From Fragum whitleyi (Eukaryota; Mollusca; Bivalvia; Cardiida; Cardiidae), in contig OX411556.1 of the NCBI GenBank assembly GCA_948146395.1, positions 32,455,056 through 32,519,055 of the forward strand: a stretch of 64,000 nt of DNA. Direction: 5' to 3'. A model generated the notes under the pieces. That model was not told the DNA's origin. It saw nothing but the letters and a program-made list of their open reading frames with translations, and made no database searches. This document shows, one piece after another, positions 1 through 10,500 of this stretch (the stretch's first letter is position 1; each line of letters starts with the position of its first letter). Position numbers and translations under genes: made by a program.

Positions 1-704
1 TTTATTGTCTAATGTAAACAGCTTGCATATAATAATCGAAGCTTATCAGTTTTATTTCATCACATAAATGTACCTTATTTATTTTTAGATATTTTGAATC
101 AGCAGGTATGGATGGAAAAGGATTTCTTCCTTACTTACCACTTGCTCGACTGTAAAAAACAACAACATAAAAATGGGAAAAATGTTAGGTTTCTCCACTT
201 TTGCTAGGTCAAGGATCAGGACTTTTTTAGGCATCCTGTGAACCAATAACAAAAAGAGTGGCCTTATGAGGTTGGTATAGGCTATAGTATTTGACGATTT
301 TTGTCAGTGAAAACATGAATTGGTCAGGGAAAAGTCAGGGAATTTTGTTTCACCAAAGTGCTGGCAACCCTGTAAACTTTTCTAGGAGTCTTAACAAAAC
401 TACATTTGCATAGGGGCAGTGGTAGTTATTTGTTAAAAGTATGTAATGTCTTTTCTCTCGTTGGACTTTTATTCGTGGTCTGTTTTATTATTAATTTGAG
501 TTTCTAGTGGAACTTACAGATGACCTGGTGCTGTGTGTTGTGTCGGTTATGCTTAAATGGTTAAACCAAGATTGAAAGATAGATATAAAGTAAAAATAGG
601 CAAAGCAAATAATTCTTTCTTCTAAATGACTCAATTAAAACAGACTTGGTCCTTGAACATTATTTCAATTCTACCTAGTGATTTGGGCCAATTGAATTTT
701 GCAG
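1..704. other. No gene recognised
   Basis: AT-rich DNA. GTCAGGGAAAAGTCAGGGAA at ~325 looks repeat-derived. No splice-bounded frame was seen apart from the acceptor at 704. Confidence 0.4.
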
Positions 705-892
705 GACACAAATAGAGATGATAGACTATATGAGCTTTGTTTTGAACATCAACTTTCAGACGAGAATCACTACCTTTTTGTTTTTGGTTATTTTGAGGAT
801 CTCAGGCGTTTGTGCATCCTTAGAGGCCTTGGCGACACCCTAGTACTTTTCAACAATGATAATGATCTGATTGATAACGGCAATATATTAAG
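705..892 (+). CDS. Candidate internal exon of an unidentified gene
   Basis: Acceptor ATTTTGCAG, 62 codons plus two bases, then AG/GTTTGT. Encodes NRDDRLYELCFEHQLSDENH and FGYFEDLRRLCILRGLGDTL, a well-mixed, protein-like composition unlike the surrounding noise. No family was recognised and no partner exon was found. A coding relic of a mobile element is possible. Confidence 0.4.
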
Positions 893-2299
893 GTTTGTTT
901 GTTTGTTTTAACTAAGTGAATTTCGTAAAGAAAAAAAAGAGAACTTTTAAGGTCATTTATAACCGCTAACCTGTAAAAAATGAATTTGGTAAAGTGTTTT
1001 AACTCAACTCCATTTCGGTGAACCAGCACATGATTTGCGCACAGTGGCCTGCAGACCGACAATTTCTATAAAATGTTATACTAGAAATCCTGAATGGTTT
1101 AACTTAGACCACAAATCATTATTATTCACACCCCCCCCCCCGAATTCTGGTCTGATGCCGTGTGGATTCGTGGAAGCACGGCGTTTCTCGGCTTTTACGG
1201 GGGTATGTGGTGTAAACCTTTTTTTAAAAAGTAGCCACTTTCATTTGATAAACATAGTTAAACTTAATATCCTCTCCCAAGCAAGATTTAACTGGGCGAA
1301 GACAAGCACTTAATTCATTTTATTTTTCAAGCGAATATAAATACCATTGCCATGTGCAGTTTACTGAAAGCATGGGTTATAAAGAAATCCTTCCTTCGGA
1401 TCAATTTAGATATCTTCTTTTTTTATCAACTGTGGGGAACATTATTTGCAGTCCTTTTATTCATTCTTCGTCATATCAAAATTGTCGTTAGTTATAACTT
1501 GTCAGCTTCATTTGGAGCTTTCATCAAACTTTTCACATGTTTAAGTTGTAAATTGTGTTTGTCACGATGTACACTCTAGTAAGGGGTCCTGGTCTTTGAA
1601 TAAAAACCTTGAAACCTTGAAAAAAGATAACATTAACAATAACAATAATTTTCAGTCCCCCAGTCGACTCTATGGACAGTGGCTGACTTTTTTCAAATGT
1701 CACACACTCATTAAATGGTTATATGAGTATAAAATGCAAACTAATCATGATAACTTCAAAGTTTGGCTATAGGACATAAGTCGCCAAACAATAACTTCTC
1801 TTTTCAATTACGAAATTTCAGCCTCACATTTAAAAATAGTGTTAAACCGCTTGGGGTAACCATTGATTTTTGAATCATGAAATTTCTAACCACAGATAAC
1901 CCCTTTATGCAAGAAAGCATTCCAACGATAAAATATTTTGAAACGCATCGGTAAATATATATGTTAACTTGGAAAACATAACATTTATCATTCTTTTATA
2001 TTATCTGACTTTGATGTCTGTCATTTCTTAAACCTGTCATTTCTGAGGCGAAATAGACCCAAAAAGGATTGAAAATATAATAAAGAGCACTCAGATTCAT
2101 CCATGACAACTTAACTATATGAAAGCCTGCTTTTTGAAATTTACACGACCTCTTTTGAAAGTAAGATGACTAAAAAAACATGATCATAGAAGCGTTTAAA
2201 TTAATCCCTGAATAAAGACTCCCAAGTTTATTTACATGGTTTGGTTAACATAGAAGAAATTTTCTTACTCCTTCAAATACTCGAATAAAGCGGATATCC
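893..2299. other. No gene recognised
   Basis: Only a C-run (1130-1142) and a possible poly-A signal (1599). Open frames of 70-92 codons here are short, AT-driven and have no family features. Confidence 0.4.
1599..1622 (+). promoter_or_regulatory. AATAAA with direct repeat CCTTGAAA
   Basis: AATAAA is followed by two copies of CCTTGAAA and an A-run. This looks like the 3' end of a transcript, either a host gene or a LINE-type tail of short direct repeats. Confidence 0.3.
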
Positions 2300-2440
2300 C
2301 ACAGGTAAGAACAACAACCTATCGTCTCAAATTTTTACGTTCTGCTTCCCAAAGACTCTGGAATTCACTCAGTCTACAGGATTTCAGAGAAATCACTAGC
2401 CTGAGCAATTTTCCGAGTCGGTTTGGTTCGTGAGGCGGAG
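2300..2440 (+). mobile_element. LINE reverse-transcriptase C-terminal remnant
   Basis: One frame reads RTTTYRLKFLRSASQRLWNS then L-S-L-Q-D-F-R-E-I-T-S-L-S-N-F. This matches the common end of non-LTR RT proteins (R-x-x-x-Y...LWNSLP...SLxxFKxxL). The rest of the element is not recognisable. Confidence 0.55.
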
Positions 2441-2740
2441 ATACCTGATACCAAATGCCCTTGCTGTTCCAGCCTCGGTAACCTTACGCTCCATTCCGTA
2501 CACTGCATTTTTTAACTTTTTGACAACTTGCTGATAGTTTCTTTCCATTGAATAATTCATGAAGCATTTCGATTCGTAATCTCAAGGTTTTTGTGACAAA
2601 ATTTTATCTATTTTTAGTATGCATTACACGCCATTTCTATCTTTAAATACCGGTATATCAAAAATTCCAATTGCCATTTCGAAGCTTCCTATTTTTACAA
2701 GATAGCCAAACTTAGTCACAGTTGACACAGCAGTGCCGCG

Positions 2741-3140
2741 GGCAACAATAATTTGGTGAAATTTACATGATCAAGGGGAGATAATTCATCAGTTATTGAG
2801 AGTAGGGGCCCCAAAATTGCAGATGCACAACTTCAAAAACAGATACATATTATGTATAAATTCCAAGTCAATACATGCACAAGTGTAGGAGAAATACTCC
2901 GACAACAATGATTTAGTGAAAGTTACATGTTCAAGGGGAAATAATTCAGCAACCAATGAGAGAAGGGGCTTCAAAATTGCAGTTGCACAACTTAATATAC
3001 AGATACACAAACCTGTATCTATAATAGTCTGTGAGGTGATGAGGACACAAAATTTTGCCTATGGACGGACATATGGACAGGCGGACAACCTGATTCCAGT
3101 TTTCTCCCTTTAACTTCGTTGTGGCGGATATAATAATACA
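2741..3140 (+). mobile_element. Pearl-like element, two tandem units
   Basis: Two diverged ~155-bp units (2745-2890 and 2897-3010; shared AAGGGGA-ATAATTCA and TTGCAG-TGCACAACTT blocks) lead into a GGACGGACATATGGACAG stretch and a TTCGTTGTGGCGGATATAAT end. Confidence 0.6.
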
Positions 3141-3904
3141 ATAAAAGTTCGATCAGCGAGAGACTCCGACATCATTTTCAATTGCGGTCCTTCGAACTTT
3201 CGTCTTTATATTATCAATTACACCTAATTGTATAGAATCCTCCCCCCTAAACACACACACACACAATTTTCAAGTTGCCTGGCTGATACAGGTCTTTTTA
3301 AAATGTGAATTAAACATAAGTGGGGACTACTTTTTCGAAATTCTAGTAACATCTGACTGAATTGTTTAAACTTATCGAAACTGTTGGACGTAGAAAATAA
3401 ACCAAAGATGATATCGACTGAAATGAGTATTTGGGGGACATTTTCCTTTGGGATGCAATCCTAAGTTCTCGGGCGGAACTAGCCTCTTCACTCTATATTA
3501 GCTATAATTTTAGCTCATCCAGAATAAATGGGACTCCTATCGGATGATAATGAGGCGCCTTCTGCATGTGTAAAATCTGAATTATATTCACGCCACTGAA
3601 TGCATTCTTCCTGTAGCCGGACTGGTAACGCCCCCTGGGCCTAAACTTTAATGCATATCAAGAGCATTCTAAAAGCTCTCCACATGATTGCCCATTTGAA
3701 CTATCACTGCAACACCATCATGACATTCGTATCATGAGATTTGAAATTGCATTGTTTGACACTTAAACTCATAATTTTCATAAACGCATCGTTTTGTGTG
3801 CAAACAAAATTAAAGTTAAACATACAACCGCAGCTTTTCAAAGCCGTGTAACTCCCGATGCTTTGTTCTTCCATAAACCTTATGCATGACAAAGTTTTCT
3901 GTTA
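3141..3904. other. Nothing seen
   Basis: AT-rich, a short CA run at ~3250, no supported feature. Confidence 0.4.
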
Positions 3905-4136
3905 TTGACATCATAGTTCTTTGAAAAAGAGATTGTGTTCAGAATAGGTCAGCTAGTTGTCGCATTTCAAAAATTCTTCCACAAGAAGGCAGATTGTCCA
4001 TTCAAGATTAAGAAAATAGGCAAAGTGCGAAAAGTTTCTACCCTAGGCAGTCTGCGCAATCCGCGCAGTCTGACTAGGGTCGACACTTTACGCACTACCG
4101 AGATAGTTCCTATTCGCGTGTCGGGTCACATATATA
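3905..4136. mobile_element. MITE copy with CGCGCAGTCTGAC core
   Basis: Matches the element at 56195-56460: shared GCATTTCAAAAATTCTT, then CAGTCTGCGCAATCCGCGCA and GTCTGAC. The inner core CAGTCTGCGC/GCGCAGTCTG is repeated around it. Terminal repeats have decayed. A 138-codon open frame crosses it but is judged chance. Confidence 0.5.
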
Positions 4137-5406
4137 CTTGTACACAAGTTGAACCACGACTGACATTTCATCGGAGCCACAAGCTACTCCCCCCATTTAA
4201 GCGAACTACTTATCGTTCTCCCATTTTTGTACACAAATGGTTGAAAACAAATGATTCGTATCACGATGATTTTTGGCAAATGCCTGATGAGAGTTGGCCG
4301 AGCCAGCAAATCTATTTAAGGAACATTAATTTTTGTGCATGGATGCTATGAGGAAATTGACTGTAAACATTTAGAAAATGAAGATGCCTTTGTTGATTTC
4401 ATTGAAGTATGAAATTAAAAACCTAGAATCACACTGTATGAATACGCGAAAATGATTCATACATGAGTGTGAGGTTTTTAGTTTCATACCTCTATAGAAT
4501 AAACAAATATTATCTTCATTTCTTATAATTTAATATCATGAAGACAAAACGTAAACATTCAACGGTTAGTACAGAAACGGATTTCTTACGGGTCTAATTT
4601 TTACAGAAACTTACAAAACAGATGTGTTCTCAAAATTGTTTTTATTTGGGGAATAAACCCAATTTTTAGCCGATCAGAAATCACAAATATTGATAGACCC
4701 AACTTGAATTAAGCTTTCTTTAAAGAAAGAAAGATAGATAGATTTCATTGACTTATACAATAACATGTATCTCGTCATACAAATATATTAACAATATACA
4801 GTTTTCTTTCGGTAGAAATAATAGGTGATATTAATATTGATTTTGTACGTTTGTTTCGCAATAGCTTTTCTAAACGTTACAATTTTAAAAGTGTATTCTA
4901 TGGAGTGTCATTTGAAAATTCCATTGTTCCAAAATGAAACATTTACTTTTTCAAACATAGTAAGAGAAAAAAGAAGTATATATCACGGAGAGTAACTGAT
5001 TAGAGTTGTATTGTTTACTCAATACTTGTCTATTGCTTTCAAACGGTCAAGATCAAGATCGAAATTATACATCAATTTAAAACAAAAAGACAAAAGTAAT
5101 GAGCATAAAAATGTATTTAAATACATGTACAAACGAGCGGAACAACAAGCGCATATACATCTAATTGTTATCGTGACAAACACATGCATACAAGCAGCAA
5201 GATCGACAAAAACACAACCAGTTTTATCTTTTTTTTTTTTTGAGAAAAAAATATTCTTTCTGTTTTTCTGGAATTATATTGAAATTTATGAATTGAAAAA
5301 TTAGATATTTTAATCACTTTAAGTTTTATTGTTCATACATTGTTTCGTGTCTCCAAGAAATAAAATAAATCTCTTCGACTCTCATTTGAGAAATGAAATT
5401 CTTTCA
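4137..5406. other. Nothing seen; likely downstream of the SLC23 gene
   Basis: AT-rich, with AAAGAAAGAAAGATAGATAG at ~4720. The poly-A site of the SLC23 gene may lie at the right side, but no clear choice could be made. Confidence 0.35.
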
Positions 5407-5505
5407 TCAAACTGTTTTTTCTTCGCGTCAGGCATTTTATAAATATGATAAGAATGTCATATATTTAGTAATTTTCCAGTGCAACATCCCTCTTGGTAGT
5501 TGCGA
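5407..5505 (-). pseudogene. Decayed second copy of the SLC23 terminal exon
   Basis: About 110 bp beyond the real stop, the minus strand repeats the end of exon 12. In the matching frame it reads P-R-G-M-L-H-W-K-I-T-K-Y-M-T-F-L-S-Y, against the real PTRVLYWKIVKYMPFLPY. An in-frame TAA follows, and then a diverged match to the final Lys/Glu codons and TGA. This looks like a local tandem duplication that decayed. An alternative last exon is less likely, because no clear acceptor or intact upstream part is visible. It would lie inside the SLC23 3' UTR. Confidence 0.65.
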
Positions 5506-5612
5506 TATTGAGAAATTATTTTTTCAATCATAAAATTCATGACCGACCTTTTGCCCTTTAATGGTGCACTTTAACTGTAAGGATTTTTAAAAACTGAAGG
5601 TTTATCATATAA

Positions 5613-5818
5613 TCAAACAGTTTCTTTCTTCGTGTGAAGCCGCTTGTATGGTAGGAACGGCATATATTTGACAATTTTCCAGTATAGCACCCGTGTTGGT
5701 ATTAGCGGGTCATACACCTCATATCCCTCGTCGTAGAGTTCAGGATCGAGCTTAGCCAGACCACCATCTGCGTCTTTCTTCTCTTGCCAGGCGGCTAGAC
5801 CGCGCTTTTCTAATGTTC
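5613..5818 (-). CDS. SLC23A1-like: SLC23 exon 12 (C-terminal tail, stop)
   Basis: Begins G-TLEKRGLAAW (mammalian GSPEERGLIQW) and contains YWKIVKYMPFLPYKR (mammalian KRITFLKYIPICPVF), ending KKETV and TGA. The short tail ends T-V; a PDZ ligand is possible but not shown. The acceptor (CCGAACAG) has a weak pyrimidine tract. Confidence 0.93.
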
Positions 5819-7480
5819 CTGTTCGGTAAGATAAGTTTGTTATCTCAATCAAGAGCTGTCCCAAATATTCCTTGTTATTTGTAATTACAGTGACCAATAA
5901 AAGCTACACGAAATTTACATGGAAATAGATCCACATGAATAAAAAGAATACATGTATTAATAATCAAATTTTATAAAAATTAACTTAATCTTACTCTTGC
6001 CAAATGAAAATATGAAAATTACATTAATAAAATCATATTTGTTCTCGATGTAAATAAACAAGTAGCATGCAATTTTGAAAATAAACAATTGAGTATTTTC
6101 TTGTATGAATCTTTTTTAAAAAAAAATAATTCAAATTAACGACATCCTTGCTTTACACCCAATATCAAAAATCAAATAATATTCATGGACAGGCGAATAA
6201 GCGTGCTATCAAAAGATGTAGTAACATAAAAGTGATACCTGGGACTGTGTTATCGAGGAAACAACCAAGTATCATTCCAGTAAGGTTTGGGTTTCTTAGC
6301 AGCATTGACATGATACGATCAAATGCTCCATAACCTGGTAAATAAACAGGTAGATCATGAAGCCAAAAACTAAGTAAGCTAATGAATATTAATTCACACA
6401 AGTATTGAAATTATAAAGTCAAATTATCCATGGTCTGATGACTATAAGTACATGTACAGTGTTTATGAAACAATCGAATCAATTACAAAAATACACAATT
6501 TCTCAAGTTATTGGAGCACAGACGTTTAGATATCTAATTTAAGAGCTGATTCACAAAAGTTCCATGTTCTTCAAAATTATTTTTTCAAAGAGTATCTTTA
6601 AAAAAAAAGAAAAAAGAAAACTTTCTTAACCCAGAATGTAACTTCTAAATGATATGTCTTTTCACTTAGACGGACTCGGACAAATTTTAGATGTTCAAAT
6701 CAACGTCTAGCCTAAAGATATGAACTCATTGATAAGCAGTTTCGATTATGCAAACTGTGTTTATGTTACAAATTTTTCACAATAGAAGATGAATATCGCT
6801 TCCTTCTTTTTTGCCTCATTGATAAGCAGTTTCGATTATGCAAACTGTGTTTATGTTACAAATTTTTCTCAATAGAAGATGAATATCGCTTCCTTCTTTT
6901 TTGTCCTTATGTAAAATATTTTTTTCGACAGTGTTGTTGAATACATTTCTTACTAATGAAATATGTTTTATGTTATTAGACAATGTCGCAATAACGATTT
7001 CCTACTACGTTTATCAAAGTATCTATTATCAGCGTTTTTAGTTCACATAACCATACATGTACCTGTGTTGACTGGGTTGGCAACTTTATTTGCCCATGTT
7101 GGAATAACTAATCCTAAAAACGTTGATAGCCCTAAAATAGCCATGTTTCGAGGAGATGACATTTGGGTAACCTGAAATATCCGTGGAATTTACACAATTA
7201 TCTTTAGTCCATGAGCCAGAATGGGTTTTGTTCCCCCCCCCCCAATATGGAATTTTGTAGACCATATTTTTCTGAAAGTTCATGGTATGTAGAACATTTT
7301 GAGACATGTTAGCACTCTGGCGAGTGGGGCTTTTGTAAGATACTTACTTTAAAGTAGCACACCCCACAAAATTTTGAAAATGAATCTTAAAAAGAGTACA
7401 AAAAAATGAAGCCAAAATGACAAAAAGTTGACTTCTTATACATATATGTGTGTTGCTGATTAACTGTATGGTCCACATAT

Positions 7481-7519
<39 letters not shown>

Positions 7520-10500
7520 TGGTCATCTTAAGAGTCGTGATATTGCAGTAAATTACGTTATCCTTAAATTTCATAGAAAACTATGAATATAGAAATAAAT
7601 TGTCTATCCCTATCTCACTGGGACTTTTGTAAACAGTGTCTGTTTGATAGCCCATGGTATATAGAATATTTTGAGACTTGTTAGCACTCTTACAAGTGGG
7701 GCTTTAGTGAGATACGTTACCTCAAAGTAAATTACCCATCAAATTTTTAAGACAAGATTTTAGGTTTGTATAGTGAAAAGATAAGACAAAATGACCAGAA
7801 GTGATCTTTTAATACCAAAGTTTATGTTGCTGAATGTATGTAGAGCAAATTCATGGTAATACTTTGTAAATAACCCCCCCCCCCCCTTGAAGACAAGATA
7901 TGGAAGTAAAATACGTTACTTTTGAATTTCAAAGAAAGGTACATAGAAAGAAATGATTTTTCCATATCTGCCCCGAAGCTTTTCTAGAAGCCTATGCAAT
8001 ATTGAACATTTTGAAACTTGTTAGCAGTCTGGCCGCTAGGGCAAATGCGAGATACGTTTCTTTAAAGAAACCAAGCCATATATTTTACATATAACAATTT
8101 TAGTTGTATGTTTTATTATAGAAATTACCTGTAATTTAGTAAAAAATTAAATGACATTGTGTTTTGTTAATGATATTTGTGATTCTGAAGATATTTGAAG
8201 CCCATTTATACTATGACTTGAAAAATATAACCCTTACAACCAATGCATGGGAGTAAAATACGTTACATTTAAATTTCAATTTAATGTATTCAAAAGAAAT
8301 GTTATATTCATCAATCCTCCACTGAATGTTTTGTTACAGTGTTTTTGTTTAAGCTTCTGGGCTTTGGGAGATTTTTTTATGCATCTGGCCATCAACCTTT
8401 TGCAAAATACGTCACTCTAAAGTAACCAATTTACCCATAAATTATCATAGGCTTATTCATATCACATCTGATTGCAATTGTTGTAAAATCCCTCATTGTA
8501 TGAAACAACTATAAACCATAACTGTTTAAAGTATTTTTAAGGTATCAATATAAATTTTAATCATTTCAAGAATCATTGTGGTTTTAAAAGCGTGGAAAAT
8601 ACGTTACCACTTATTTATAGGTATAATTATTTTTGAGCCGCAATCATAGTTTAAGAAAATGCACCAAACAAAATGTTGAGGCAGCTTCCAAATACAATAT
8701 TGAGGCAGTTTATGGTTTCTGCTATGTTTGAGATTTTTTTCACATTTATAAAGAAAACACAAGTTATATACGTTACTTCTGATGATAAGAGACAGTTTTA
8801 ATTGTGAAAAATGATAACCAAATAGATGAAAAAAGCTGTTCCTACAATATTTTAAGCAATATTGTTATGCATTTAGTACAGAAAAGTTAAAAATATTTTT
8901 TAAGAGTTGATCATGATCGTATCCCAGTTGATAGCACAATGAATTTGGTAGCACATTTGACTCCATATCATAGGCACTAGGTTTCATCAGCCAGTACAAA
9001 CGAGTTGATAATCATTCATCTTCGTTGTATAAGCAGCTAGAGGCTTTAAAAGGATGGTGTGATGAATGGAATGATGTGTATGATAAATAAAAGGAATTCA
9101 GGGTTAGGTGGATAAGCCACCTTGATAAGAGTGTTATTCTGTTAAAATGGCCTGAAAATTCCTTGAAGTATTTAGCTCTCTATTGTTTCCAATTGAATGC
9201 AAAGTACATTGCATGAAATCCTTGTTTTGCCAAGAAACTGCGCAATTCAGTTCAATACTGGAAATTTACATGAGTATGACCATATTATGTTCAAATGAAA
9301 AGAACACTGCCATATACATTTTGATTTAGCTATCAAAGAGAGTAATATGTGGTACATTTAAAAGACCCTTTTTTTAGAAAATCAAACATAATTGCTACTT
9401 CCAAAGGACAATTAGATGCACATCAATTGTAATTCTTTTGAACATGATTAGTTCTTACAAAAGAAAAGAAAAGATTTTAGTAAAACATGTATGCTTAAAA
9501 ATGATTTAACTTTGAACGAGATACAAACTAAAAGTACTTTTTATGCAGAAAGAAACATATCTTAGATAGAATTAGTGCTCCTTTTATTACTTACATTCTA
9601 AAACAATAAGAGATTTATGATAAATTGCTGAAGCAAAAGGATTTCATCAATATCAAGCCCTCATTCAAATACAACCAAAGACTTGATTCATAAGAATAAG
9701 AAAATTGCATGATGGGTCTGTAAGTCACATGCATATAAGGGCTTTATAGGTGTTTATGTGTAAATGGCTGGTGATTTAACATTCTATTTGCATTCCCGTG
9801 TGACATTGCTGGATGACATTCAATTTGCAATTTGTGTTAAAGTAGAGGAAAGAATTGAAGAGTGCCTATTCTAATCAATATACTCCTGTTTCTTGGGCAT
9901 AACTCTCATATTTTTCTCATGTGCTTAAGTACAAGACTCTTCTCCTAACCATTAAGTTTAATTCTTACCACTTGGCCAACATTCCTAACAAACAATTGGA
10001 AAAACATGCAGTAAAACCAAAAAATCCATCTTAATCAAAGAAAAAACAATGATTTTGATTTAATTGGCTACAGTATTGACACTGAAGTGCATTTAAGATA
10101 ATTGAGACTTGTTTCATACAAATGGTAATATACGTTACTAGATAATGACCAACGGTATTCTGCTTCAAAACATTTATAGGCAACAAATTAACCAATGCAC
10201 GAAATTAGAGATAAACTAGAACTGTCGCAGAGCGGACTAATACCCCCCACAAACGCTTTGTCAGAATGTAAGTGCTATTAGTGCAGGATGTGTTTGTAAC
10301 AAATATTGAGGTCATATGTAGCATTTGCTTGAAGTTTCATGATTCTAGGTTCTTCATGCTTGGTTTTTTGGTTTAAGAGTCCAGAAATGAAAATTGAACA
10401 AAAATTCACTGTGACCTTGACCTTTGACCTATATGACCCAAAAACGAAAGGGCACTTCCTTAGATCATAAGCAATATTTGCGTAATGTTTCATGCATGTA

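Noticed and set aside
3935..4351. 138-codon open frame on the plus strand
   Set aside because: Crosses the repeat copy shared with 56195-56460, has no splice-supported partners and no domain features.
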